Below are positions 31,228 through 39,311 of a DNA stretch of 64,000 nucleotides, in pieces. Every line of letters begins with the position of its first letter. The stretch's first letter is position 1. The DNA is from Akkermansiaceae bacterium (GTDB lineage: Bacteria; Verrucomicrobiota; Verrucomicrobiia; Verrucomicrobiales; Akkermansiaceae), in NCBI GenBank assembly GCA_024233115.1, contig JACKQB010000001.1:496001-560000 (forward strand). Reading direction: 5' to 3'. The notes under the pieces were generated by a model, which saw only the letters and a program-made list of their open reading frames with translations, was not told the DNA's origin and made no database searches. Position numbers and translations under genes: made by a program.

Positions 31228-31887
31228 ATGAAAACAATGACATATCCCCTATTCATTACAACGGTACTTACAGCACTTACCATGTCGGCCAACGCGGCAG
31301 TTGTCGCTTTCCATGTTTCTGGGAACAATAACGGTGCCTTGAGCTACCCGGGTGTATTGGACACCACTACCAGAAACTGGAGTCAGATCGGATCGCAAAC
31401 TGACACATCGGACTCCGTGGCATTGGATGCGATGACCGTGACGGCAACGGTTGACTCGGGTACATGGAGCTATCAAAACGACACCGTACTCGATGTTTTT
31501 GACCGTAGCTACTATGCCCAAGGCACTCCCATGAATGTCACCATATCCGGTCTGGATAATGCCCAGACGTATAATCTGGCGGTATTCATGCGTCGGGCCT
31601 TTCTGGATCGCGGAGCTTTGGCTACGGTTAATACGGTCGGAGCCACCAATCCGCCGGCCGAGGGAACCACGGGAGATGATGCCACTTCCTATATTGAGGG
31701 CACCAACTATGTTCTCTTCGAAGGTCTCAGCACGGATGGCGCAGGAAACATCACCTTTGCCATGACAAACGGGGTGGATAACTTCACCGCATTCAACGGC
31801 TTTGAAATTCAAAATGTGCCTGAGCCATCATCCGCCGCCCTGCTGGGGCTTGGCGGACTTGCGCTGATCTTGCGTCGTCGCCAATAA
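31228..31887 (+). CDS. PEP-CTERM sorting-domain protein
   Basis: 219 residues: signal peptide (MKTMTYPLFITTVLTALTMSANA), a beta-rich Thr/Gly/Asn domain (DTTTRNWSQIGSQTDTSDSV, VTISGLDNAQTYNLAVFMRR, ITFAMTNGVDNFTAFNGFEIQ), then VPEPSSAALLGLGG, a hydrophobic helix and RRRQ. It is the third PEP-CTERM protein of the window, with a domain different in sequence from the one at 12793. It stands alone behind purF (171-base spacer) and ends at a strong terminator. Likely exosortase-processed and surface-attached; the function is unknown. Confidence 0.85.
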   Translation: MKTMTYPLFITTVLTALTMSANAAVVAFHVSGNNNGALSYPGVLDTTTRNWSQIGSQTDTSDSVALDAMTVTATVDSGTWSYQNDTVLDVFDRSYYAQGTPMNVTISGLDNAQTYNLAVFMRRAFLDRGALATVNTVGATNPPAEGTTGDDATSYIEGTNYVLFEGLSTDGAGNITFAMTNGVDNFTAFNGFEIQNVPEPSSAALLGLGGLALILRRRQ

Positions 31888-31908
31888 CACCATCCCAACC
31901 AACACTTT

Positions 31909-31944
31909 AAAACCCTGCCTCCGCATATCAGGAGGCGGGGTTTT
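31909..31944 (+). terminator. Rho-independent terminator
   Basis: AAAACCCTGCCTCC (31909-31922) pairs with GGAGGCGGGGTTTT (31931-31944) with one wobble, around an 8-base loop. The T4 lies in the arm itself. It closes the PEP-CTERM gene. The A-rich left flank means it may also work on the minus strand. Confidence 0.8.
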
Positions 31945-32134
31945 CGGGTAAATGGTGTCAGAGCTTTTCTTGGGCCAAGCTACGGACCATTACATACCAC
32001 ACAAGGTCTTGTCATGATGTTAGTGATCCAGGGTGTCGTCGGCAGACATTGCAAAGGCGGAAGTCATCAGCGACCTCCCTAATTGGTTGAGGAATTGAGT
32101 TGAAATAACCGGGTAATTCCAACTTAATCCAGCC

Positions 32135-32794
32135 ATGAACGCACCAAAGCAGTGGTATTACGTGGACGGCGGGGGACAACAGGTAGGACCCATGCCCATT
32201 GAGGAGATCAAGGGGCATGTCTCCAACGGATTGGTAACAGCCCGGACCCTGGTCTGGTCGGAAGGGATGGCCGACTGGTTGGCCGCATCAGCCGTGGACG
32301 GTATCCTGTCGGCTCCGGCACCCGCGCCACAACAAGCCCAGGCCAACCTGGCTGCACCGCTGGCTGCGCAGTCGGCTCCGGCGCAAGTCAATCCCTACAG
32401 CACCCCGCAGGCGAACCTGGGCATGGCAGCGGGCATACAGGCCAAGCCCGGCTTCTGGGCCATGCTGTTTTCTTTCCAAGGAAGAATCCCCCGCAGGCAG
32501 TACTGGGGTTACACGTTTTTGGTCGTCGGAATTTTTTATGCCATCGTGATTGCTGCCTCAGTGGTTTTCGGTGAGCAGTCCAACATCACCATCGCCATCG
32601 CGCTTGGGTTATACATTCCGCTGATCTGGTCATCCATGGCATTGCAAGTGAAACGCTGGCATGACCGTGATAAATCCGGTTGGATGTACCTGGTGAATTT
32701 TATTCCTTTTGTGGGGGGGATCTGGGCATTTGTCGAATGTGGTTGCCTCCGCGGTAGCTTCGGCCTGAACAATTACGGTGAAGATCCCACCTAG
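32135..32794 (+). CDS. GYF_2 and DUF805 domain membrane protein
   Basis: 219 residues. N-terminal GYF_2 domain (about 5-60): WYYVDGGGQQVGPMPIEEIKGHV, ARTLVWSEGMADW. An Ala/Pro/Gln linker (about 62-100) follows. The C-terminal DUF805 (about 105-215) starts FWAMLFSFQGRIPRRQYW and has 3-4 TM segments with the family signature VKRWHDRDKSGWM near the end. GYF domains bind proline-rich peptides; DUF805 proteins are inner-membrane proteins of unknown role. The combination is common in Verrucomicrobiota and related phyla. A 247-base spacer separates it from the terminator-bearing gene upstream. Confidence 0.85.
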   Translation: MNAPKQWYYVDGGGQQVGPMPIEEIKGHVSNGLVTARTLVWSEGMADWLAASAVDGILSAPAPAPQQAQANLAAPLAAQSAPAQVNPYSTPQANLGMAAGIQAKPGFWAMLFSFQGRIPRRQYWGYTFLVVGIFYAIVIAASVVFGEQSNITIAIALGLYIPLIWSSMALQVKRWHDRDKSGWMYLVNFIPFVGGIWAFVECGCLRGSFGLNNYGEDPT

Positions 32795-32854
32795 TTCGTT
32801 ACCGGAAACAAATCCGGGCTTGAGACTACGGGCTTACAGTTTACGCTGGGGCCC

Positions 32855-33931
32855 GTGAAGCATGTTACGATTTCCCAACTCAGGCTGAGCACCGGCGCAG
32901 ACCCGCTGGTCGCCAGCTTTGACGCCCAGCTTGAACGCAAGGCTGAACGCGAGACGAAAACGGGGAAACCCTACTACGAGATCACACTGGTCGATGGCAC
33001 CGGTGACATGAAACTCAAGGTCTGGGAAAACAGGCCCCAGTTCCGTGCACTCCAGGAGCTTCCCGACGGCACCTTGCTCCGGTTCAGCGGCGAGTGGACG
33101 CAGAACCAGTATGGGATCGATTCCTCGAAGTGGGACATGCGCCTGCTCAACGAAGGTGAGGGCGCGGACTTTCTGGCAGGTGATCCCGAAACAAGGGCGC
33201 GGCAGGATGCCGACTGGGCGGATGTCGAGCTGATGCTCAATGGCATCGCCGACCCCCGGCTGAATGAAGTCTGCGCCGAATTTGTCCGGCAGTATGGCGA
33301 CCGGTTTCGCCGGAGCGCCGCGGCCCGGAAAAACCACCACGCCCGCCGGGGTGGCTTGGTTGAACATGTTGCGCAAATGATGCGTGCGGCCCAGGCGATG
33401 TGCTCGGTTTACCCCAAGCTGAACAGGGACCTGATGGTGGCCGGCGTCCTGTTTCATGATTGTGGGAAAATGTGGGAAAACAGCTATCCCGAAGCAGGGT
33501 TTACCCAACCGTTCAATCTGCACGGTGAGATGTTGGGCCACATTCCGCTGGGGATCGAGACAGTGAACAAACTCTGGCGCGATTTGTTGGAAAAGCCGGT
33601 CGCAAAAGGCTGGGGGGAGCTTGAACCCGCAACCGAAGAGGTTCACCTGCACCTCTTGCACCTTATCGCCAGCCACCATGGCACCCACGAGTGGGGGTCG
33701 CCGACCTTGCCCCGGACCCCCGAAGCGATGGCACTGCATTACATCGACAACATGGATGCCAAGTATGAGATGATGCGCATGGGATACGAAAGCTCGCCCG
33801 AACTTGCACCCGGAATCCAGGAACGGCAATTTCCATTGCCCGCCAGCCTGGTGACTCCGCTTGCCCATTTTCCAGCTCGATCTGTCGAGCCCGCTTCGGG
33901 CGACACCTGTGCCGGGGATGAGCTTTTCTAG
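32855..33931 (+). CDS. YhaM-like 3'-5' exoribonuclease (OB fold plus HD domain)
   Basis: 358 residues from a GTG. The N-terminal OB-fold nucleic-acid-binding domain (about 1-105) includes GKPYYEITLVDGTGDMKLKVW. The HD hydrolase domain (about 150-320) has NHHARRGGLVEHV, VLFHDCGK and the later metal ligands in ASHHGTHEWGSP and HYIDNMDAK. The order matches YhaM/CBF1 proteins, which degrade RNA and single-stranded DNA with manganese. The C-terminal 40 residues are unmatched. No gene partner is seen; the next gene is a sigma factor after 128 bases. Confidence 0.85.
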   Translation: MKHVTISQLRLSTGADPLVASFDAQLERKAERETKTGKPYYEITLVDGTGDMKLKVWENRPQFRALQELPDGTLLRFSGEWTQNQYGIDSSKWDMRLLNEGEGADFLAGDPETRARQDADWADVELMLNGIADPRLNEVCAEFVRQYGDRFRRSAAARKNHHARRGGLVEHVAQMMRAAQAMCSVYPKLNRDLMVAGVLFHDCGKMWENSYPEAGFTQPFNLHGEMLGHIPLGIETVNKLWRDLLEKPVAKGWGELEPATEEVHLHLLHLIASHHGTHEWGSPTLPRTPEAMALHYIDNMDAKYEMMRMGYESSPELAPGIQERQFPLPASLVTPLAHFPARSVEPASGDTCAGDELF

Positions 33932-34059
33932 CAGGAGCCAACCGGGATAAGTGGGCCTGGCCGGTTAAGGCGAATGAAGGCGGCGCATGGAATATTATCC
34001 CCCTAAAAGACTGGTATCTTTTTGCTTGGCTGCTAGGGTTTCACCAGTTTCACAACAAC

Positions 34060-34740
34060 GTGACCAAGCCTCTACGCATTGTTTCTGCCGCAGATGAAGC
34101 GGATTTGGACAAGCTCTCGGATGAAGAGCTGGTCCAGCTGTGCCAAGACCAGTTACCCCACGACCTTGCCGCATACCGGGAACTCGTAAAGCGCTATGAG
34201 GGGCTCGTTTACAATCTGTGCATGAAATTTTTAGGCTCCCGTGAGGATGCCGAGGAGGTGGCGCAAGACTCGTTATTACAAGTGTTTCACAAGATCCACC
34301 AGTTCCAGGGGAGGGCCGCATTCAAGACCTGGCTCTATAAAATTGTGCACAATTACTGCCGTAACCGCATCAGTAGGATTATAAGAAAGCGTGAAGTGCA
34401 GGAAGCCTACGAGGAACATGCCAAGGAGGATCTGCCGGTCGCCAGCTTTGAAGGTGCCGATTCCTCGGAAAAAAGTGCCCGTATCCAGGAAGCCCTCAAT
34501 AAACTCAAACCCAAGGAAAAGGAAATCATCGTCTATAAATTCATATCAGGCATGACGCTGCAGGAGATATCCGATGTGACAGGCATTGGTGTCTCAGCCG
34601 CCAAGATGCGTTACTACCGCGCCCTTGAGTCGTTCAAGGAGGCCTACGAACGCACCGGCAAGAACCTGCCAGCGGCTCCCGTTGCCCCGACTGAGCTACC
34701 CTCTTCCCCAGCCACGAACCAGCCACCCAGATTATCATGA
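34060..34740 (+). CDS. RNA polymerase ECF-type sigma factor
   Basis: 226 residues from GTG. Sigma region 2: LVKRYEGLVYNLCMKFLGSR, EDAEEVAQDSLLQVFHKI, AFKTWLYKIVHNYCRNRI. Linker of about 40 charged residues. Region 4: PKEKEIIVYKFISGMTLQEI, SDVTGIGVSAAKMRYYRALE. The C-terminal tail is Pro/Ala/Thr-rich. ECF sigmas direct RNA polymerase to a small stress regulon and are usually held by an anti-sigma factor. Its stop overlaps the start of an 86-codon ORF (ATGA), the position where an anti-sigma gene is often found. Confidence 0.92.
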   Translation: MTKPLRIVSAADEADLDKLSDEELVQLCQDQLPHDLAAYRELVKRYEGLVYNLCMKFLGSREDAEEVAQDSLLQVFHKIHQFQGRAAFKTWLYKIVHNYCRNRISRIIRKREVQEAYEEHAKEDLPVASFEGADSSEKSARIQEALNKLKPKEKEIIVYKFISGMTLQEISDVTGIGVSAAKMRYYRALESFKEAYERTGKNLPAAPVAPTELPSSPATNQPPRLS

Positions 34741-34997
34741 CCCCAGCTGACGCCATACCCATCGACGAGGCCCAGATCCACCTTCTTTTCAAAGAGGCGG
34801 GTCTGATCCAGAGCGAGGATGTTGCGCATGTTCCCGACATGCGACGCGTGGACGCGGTGATCGAGCGGGCCATGCATGAATGTGTGGTCAAGGACACGAC
34901 CTCGTTTATTTTCAAGGGTTTCCCCGCTGTGATAGCCGGCATGATGGCCGTGGCTACAGGCTGTGTGGGGCGTTCGGAAACGGATTATAAAGCCTGA
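34737..34997 (+). CDS. Small protein coupled to ECF sigma; possible minimal membrane partner
   Basis: 86 residues, start overlapping the sigma stop by 4 bases, so translation is probably coupled. The N-terminal half is acidic and helical (DEAQIHLLFKEAGLIQSEDV). The second half holds one possible TM segment, IFKGFPAVIAGMMAVATGCVG, followed by a short tail. It has no zinc-binding HxxxCxxC motif, so it is not a classical ZAS anti-sigma. I do not recognise a family. Position suggests a regulator of the sigma factor, which is inference only. Confidence 0.6.
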   Translation: MTPADAIPIDEAQIHLLFKEAGLIQSEDVAHVPDMRRVDAVIERAMHECVVKDTTSFIFKGFPAVIAGMMAVATGCVGRSETDYKA

Positions 34998-35026
34998 TGT
35001 CCCCTGGGGCCGGTTGTGCTGCCCCT

Positions 35027-35042
35027 CCCCCCCCAAAAAAAA
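35027..35042. repeat. C8-A8 homopolymer tract
   Basis: Eight C residues (35027-35034) directly followed by eight A residues (35035-35042) in the 82-base spacer between the small sigma-coupled ORF and the mechanosensitive channel gene. Such tracts are prone to slippage and could tune expression, but no phase-variable reading frame crosses it. Confidence 0.6.
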
Positions 35043-35079
35043 TTCCAAGTGATTTGAAACCTGAACAACGCGTAAAACA

Positions 35080-35979
35080 ATGCACCTGATAGCCGCTGCG
35101 ACTGAAACACCCGCTACCGCCCCCTCGCTGGCGGGATCGACCGAATTTACCTTTACGACCTTTTTTGAGAACATCAGGGATGCCCTCATTAAAATGGCCG
35201 AGGACTTTGCGGAATTTATTCCCAAGATCCTGCTGGCCACGGTCCTGCTTTTCCTCGGTTTTGTGTTTGCCAAGTTGATGGCCAAGGCGGTGACCGCGGC
35301 ATTTGCCAAGCTCGGGGTTGATAATTTACTGGAGCGCTCCGGTGTCACGGGTGTGCTCCAGCGTGCGGGCATCAAGGCAGCTCCGGGTGCTTTCCTGGCG
35401 AAGCTGCTGTTCTGGGTGACCATGCTCTTTGTGATCAAGATCGCGGCGCAAGAGGCATCGATCAAGGATATCTCGGACATCGTCATCAGCATCATCGCAT
35501 TCATGCCAAACGCGATCACCGCCGCGCTGATCATGCTGGTAGGCTTTGTCGTCGCCGACATCATCAAGAACACCGTTTTCAACGCACTGGACGCAGCCGG
35601 GCTCGAATACGCCCGGACACTTTCCAAGATCATCTTCGGCTTTATTTTCATCCTCGTGCTGACGGTGGCCCTGGCCAAGATCAACATCCAGACCGAGTTG
35701 CTGAATGCCACGGTGAAGATCATCCTCGCCGCACTCGGCCTCGCCCTGGCGCTGGCTCTCGGACTGGGCCTCAAAGGCATGGCCCACAGCATCGTCTCCG
35801 GTGTCTACTCGCGCGATATTTACAAGGTCGGCACTGAGATTGAGTTCGATGGCGAAAACATGACCGTATCCGGAGTCGGACCGGTGACCACCAAGCTCAG
35901 GCGCGCCGACGGCGGCTTCGTCATCGTCCCCAACGAAAAGCTGATCACCGAGCCTGTCCGGGGCCGTAGTGCATCCTAG
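35080..35979 (+). CDS. Small-conductance mechanosensitive channel-like protein (MscS/TM-helix family)
   Basis: 299 residues. Two to four TM segments: IPKILLATVLLFLGFVFAKL, FLAKLLFWVTMLFVIKIAAQ, FMPNAITAALIMLVGFVVADI and LSKIIFGFIFILVLTVALA. A glycine/alanine-rich pore helix follows (LAALGLALALALGLGLKGMAH), then the start of the beta-domain (YKVGTEIEFDGENMTVSGVG, IVPNEKLI). It is shorter than full MscS at the C-terminus, matching the conserved TM-helix subgroup. Inner-membrane osmotic valve is the expected role. Ends at a strong terminator. Confidence 0.87.
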   Translation: MHLIAAATETPATAPSLAGSTEFTFTTFFENIRDALIKMAEDFAEFIPKILLATVLLFLGFVFAKLMAKAVTAAFAKLGVDNLLERSGVTGVLQRAGIKAAPGAFLAKLLFWVTMLFVIKIAAQEASIKDISDIVISIIAFMPNAITAALIMLVGFVVADIIKNTVFNALDAAGLEYARTLSKIIFGFIFILVLTVALAKINIQTELLNATVKIILAALGLALALALGLGLKGMAHSIVSGVYSRDIYKVGTEIEFDGENMTVSGVGPVTTKLRRADGGFVIVPNEKLITEPVRGRSAS

Positions 35980-36019
35980 ATACCGGGGCCGAACGCTACG
36001 CAATAGTACGTAAAAATCT

Positions 36020-36050
36020 GGGGTGGAAACAGGTTTTCCGCCCCTTTTTT
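36020..36050 (+). terminator. Rho-independent terminator
   Basis: GGGGTGGAAA (36020-36029) pairs with TTTCCGCCCC (36035-36044, one wobble) and is followed by T6 and further T-rich sequence. It ends the mechanosensitive channel transcript. Confidence 0.85.
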
Positions 36051-36224
36051 ATTTTTTGACTCTTTTCTGTGACCCTGGGCAATTCCCGTGAATCTATTAG
36101 GGTGTTCCTTCGGGAACGTGCGTTGTTGTTCCTCCTCCCCCCAGAGGAGGGCACGGGCGGGAGTCGGAGCGATCCGGCTCCCGTCTACTGTTTTCAAGGG
36201 GTAGGTGAGAACCATCAGGCCCGG

Positions 36225-37073
36225 CTATTCGGTGATGGGGTTGCTTATCCTGGGAGCGCGTGGTAGCCGTGGGGGGGCAGGTGGAGAGGGGAGTTTGCAA
36301 CCGGTCACTCCCCCTGTGTCCTCCATCAGATCGACATATATTTCACGCTCAATTCCGTGGCTGCGCAACAGGTTGATCAGATCAATGTAGCGTTGATACG
36401 GCGCCTCCCCATCGATCCATACCTGGAACACGGGCTCTTGTGCACCTGCACGGGCGACAGCTTGATAGGCTTGGATCCGCTGCCTTAAGCCGGGTAATTC
36501 ATGCGACTCGGGAGTTGCGTTGATCAGTTCCTGTCCCGGACCGCTATGCACATAAACCCAACCATGTCGATCCACCTTGATCAACATGGATGCGATGACG
36601 GGCAGACCGCATCCGTAACCCATGGAGATTTGCGTATCGAAAGCCAGCGCATACTCCAAGGCGTCCGGGTGCATCGGGTGTTGCCTGACGGCAAAAAGAA
36701 ATACATCGATCCCCGCCTTCGCGGCTGTGCGGATCGCAGCACGCACTTTCTTGAACGCAAGCCCTTCGTCGGCCTCGATAAGAACAACGGGGTTGTGCCC
36801 CTGACTATGAAAATTTTCTCGGGCTGCCTTGATCTGGTTTTCAATTTTCTCAAGGTCATCCGTCGTTGTTCCTCCCTGGACGTTCCATCCAAGGTGGCTA
36901 GTCTGAACCTCGATGAAATGAACCTGCTTTCCCTGGATCTTATGGGCCGCCGATGCTACCGGCAGATGCGGCATGGCCGGATTGTGTGAAGCAGGAGGCG
37001 GTTTGCCTGGGGGCGCTTTGTGACAGCCCATGAGCAAGCAGGCTGAAACCAATGCCCAACAAACGGTTCTCAT
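36225..37073 (-). CDS. Lipoprotein with two ExbD/TolR-like modules
   Basis: 282 residues. A lipobox LLMGC near residue 16 follows a short hydrophobic signal, so it is probably lipid-anchored. After a Pro/His-rich linker, two segments resemble the ExbD/TolR periplasmic fold: VVLIEADEGLAFKKVRAAIRTAAKAGI (about 96-122) and VFQVWIDGEAPYQRYIDLINLLRSHG (about 222-248). ExbD proteins normally have an N-terminal TM helix and work with ExbB; here the module is a lipoprotein with no ExbB nearby. The role is unknown; a stand-alone envelope sensor or binding protein is possible. It is divergent from leuC. Confidence 0.65.
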   Translation of the reverse strand: MRTVCWALVSACLLMGCHKAPPGKPPPASHNPAMPHLPVASAAHKIQGKQVHFIEVQTSHLGWNVQGGTTTDDLEKIENQIKAARENFHSQGHNPVVLIEADEGLAFKKVRAAIRTAAKAGIDVFLFAVRQHPMHPDALEYALAFDTQISMGYGCGLPVIASMLIKVDRHGWVYVHSGPGQELINATPESHELPGLRQRIQAYQAVARAGAQEPVFQVWIDGEAPYQRYIDLINLLRSHGIEREIYVDLMEDTGGVTGCKLPSPPAPPRLPRAPRISNPITE

Positions 37074-37217
37074 ACCATCAAGACGCCGGAGGCCAGTGTT
37101 TTCTTAGAGCTTGTGTACTTTGGCGAAAATAAACCCGAGGGAATCCACATTTGCATTTCGGGTGAAATAGGTTATGCGTTCGCTCACAAAGATCGACGCA
37201 TCATGGGGGAAAATATC

Positions 37218-38630
37218 ATGGGGAGGAATTTATATCAAAAAGTGTGGGACGAGCATACGGTTGGCACGCTCGCAGACGGACGTACCCAGCTCTTTATCGG
37301 CACACATTTGATCCACGAGGTCACCAGCCCGCAGGCCTTCGGCATGCTTCGTGATCTGAACCTGCCGGTGAAATACCCGCACCGGACGTTTGCCACGGTC
37401 GACCACATCGTGCCCACCGACCGCCAACAACGCCCTTTTGCAGATCCGCTGGCGGATGCCATGATTACCGAACTCCGTAAAAATGTTGAGGAGTTTGGTA
37501 TCACCTACTTCGACCTCGCATCCGGTATGCAAGGCATTGTCCACATCGTGGGGCCCGAACAGGGGATCACCCAGCCGGGGACCACGATTGTCTGCGGGGA
37601 TTCCCACACAGCTACCCATGGTGCCTTCGGTGCGATTGCCTTTGGGATTGGCACGACCCAGGTGCGCGACGTGCTGGCCACCCAGACCATCGCGATGGAG
37701 AAACTCAAGGTCCGTCGAATCAACGTCGACGGCGAACTTCGGCCAGGTGTTTACTCCAAGGATGTGGCACTGCATATCATCCGTTTGTTAGGTGCCAATG
37801 GCGGTATCGGCTACGCCTACGAATACGGTGGCAGTGTCTTCGATCACTTCACCATGGAAGAGCGTATGACCGTATGCAACATGTCCATCGAGGGGGGGGC
37901 ACGCTGCGGTTATGTCAATCCGGACCAGACAACCTTCGAATACCTGAAAAACCGCCCCTATGCCCCCAACGATGGACAATGGGACGAAACCGTCAAGCGT
38001 TGGGAGTCGTATGCATCGGATGCTGATGCCCGCTACGAGGACGTCGTCCATATCAACGCAGCCGAGATCGAGCCAACTCTGACATGGGGGATCTCACCCG
38101 ATCAGGGGATCGCTATCTCTGGAACGATACCCGATCCTGAAAATGCGAACAGTCAGGCAGAACGGAACTCCATCGAGGAGGCCCTGGCCTACATGAAGCT
38201 CCCTGCCGGCACTCCGATCAAAGGGACGCCCATCGATGTCGCCTTTATCGGTTCCTGTACCAATGGCCGGATCTCCGACTTCCGTGAGGTGGCGCGGTAT
38301 CTTAAAGGTCACAAGGTTGCCAAGGGGGTTACAGCCCTCGCTGTGCCCGGCTCGCAAATCACTGCGGCGATATGTAAAAAAGAAGGGATCGACCGGATTT
38401 TCACCGACGCCGGATTCGAATGGCGTGCCGCAGGCTGCTCGATGTGCCTGGCGATGAATCCCGACAAATTACAGGGGGATCAACTCTGCGCCTCCTCATC
38501 GAACAGAAACTTCAAGGGCCGACAAGGCAGCCCCACGGGTCGCACCGTGCTGATGAGCCCCCTGATGGTCGCCGCCGCCGCCGTCAAAGGAAAACTGGCC
38601 GACGCCCGTGAAGTCTTTTCCGTTCACTAA
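37218..38630 (+). CDS. leuC: 3-isopropylmalate dehydratase large subunit
   Basis: 470 residues from MGRNLYQKVWDEHTV, the normal LeuC start and length; the frame is open upstream to 37113 and an ATG at 37203 is also possible. [4Fe-4S] cysteines lie in AFIGSCTNGR and in AAGCSMCLAMN. Substrate and fold segments include VDHIVPT, GDSHTATHGAFGAIAFGIGT and SIEGGARCGYVNPD. With LeuD it isomerises 2- to 3-isopropylmalate in leucine synthesis. LeuD follows after 24 bases. The 140-base leader may hold a control element; a possible stem (ACCCGA with TCGGGT) is visible near 37132-37165. Confidence 0.97.
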   Translation: MGRNLYQKVWDEHTVGTLADGRTQLFIGTHLIHEVTSPQAFGMLRDLNLPVKYPHRTFATVDHIVPTDRQQRPFADPLADAMITELRKNVEEFGITYFDLASGMQGIVHIVGPEQGITQPGTTIVCGDSHTATHGAFGAIAFGIGTTQVRDVLATQTIAMEKLKVRRINVDGELRPGVYSKDVALHIIRLLGANGGIGYAYEYGGSVFDHFTMEERMTVCNMSIEGGARCGYVNPDQTTFEYLKNRPYAPNDGQWDETVKRWESYASDADARYEDVVHINAAEIEPTLTWGISPDQGIAISGTIPDPENANSQAERNSIEEALAYMKLPAGTPIKGTPIDVAFIGSCTNGRISDFREVARYLKGHKVAKGVTALAVPGSQITAAICKKEGIDRIFTDAGFEWRAAGCSMCLAMNPDKLQGDQLCASSSNRNFKGRQGSPTGRTVLMSPLMVAAAAVKGKLADAREVFSVH

Positions 38631-38654
38631 CATCCATTTCAACTCCCCCGCATT

Positions 38655-39251
38655 ATGTCCATACCATCTATCAAGCAAGTTGCCGGCACGGCGGTCTATG
38701 TCCCGGGTGCGGATATCGATACCGACCGCATCATCCCCGCACGTTTCCTGAAGTGCATCACCTTCGACGACCTCGCGGAAGGTTTGTTTTATGACGTCCG
38801 TTTTGATGGCGGGGGAAACCCACTGGGTCACCCGATTGATGATGCGCGTTTTGCGGGAGCCTCCGTGATGCTGGCCGGACCTAACTTTGGTTGCGGCTCA
38901 TCGCGTGAGCACGCACCGCAGTCGATTTACCGTTCCGGTTTCCGCGCCATCATCGCAGTGAGTTTTGCCGAGATCTTTTTTGGTAATTCCACAGGGATAG
39001 GCATGCCGTGTGTCTGCGCCACGATGGGGCAGATCGAAACCATGGCTGCCGCTGTTGAGGCTGAGCCTAAGCTGAAAATCAACATCGACCTCGAATCCAT
39101 GACGGTGCGTTACGGGGAAACATCCATTCCTGTCACGATGCCGGATTCCGCACGCGAGGCACTGCTGTCCGCCCGCTGGGACCCAATTGCCGAGCTGCTG
39201 GGGAACGAGGCCGCTATCGACGCCCGGGCGGATGCCCTGCCTTATGTGTAA
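38655..39251 (+). CDS. leuD: 3-isopropylmalate dehydratase small subunit
   Basis: 198 residues, normal length. The swivel domain has DIDTDRIIPARFLK near the N-terminus and GPNFGCGSSREHAPQ, the classical substrate-binding loop, followed by FRAIIAVSFAEIFFGNS. It forms the heterodimer with LeuC. It is convergent with metH, only 60 bases apart. No clear intrinsic terminator is seen in that spacer. Confidence 0.97.
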   Translation: MSIPSIKQVAGTAVYVPGADIDTDRIIPARFLKCITFDDLAEGLFYDVRFDGGGNPLGHPIDDARFAGASVMLAGPNFGCGSSREHAPQSIYRSGFRAIIAVSFAEIFFGNSTGIGMPCVCATMGQIETMAAAVEAEPKLKINIDLESMTVRYGETSIPVTMPDSAREALLSARWDPIAELLGNEAAIDARADALPYV

Positions 39252-39311
39252 CATGACCGGGACGGGGCATGCCGACAGAGCATATCAAGCTTTTCTACCG
39301 TATGGTTGATG

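Noticed and set aside
32834..33868. Long minus-strand open frame (344 codons) opposite the YhaM-like gene
   Set aside because: Antisense shadow of a gene with clear OB/HD motifs; no domain pattern, composition typical of reversed high-GC coding DNA.
34644..35792. Minus-strand open frame of 382 codons across the sigma-coupled ORF and the channel gene
   Set aside because: Antisense to recognisable genes; Ser/Met-rich low-complexity product without any motif.
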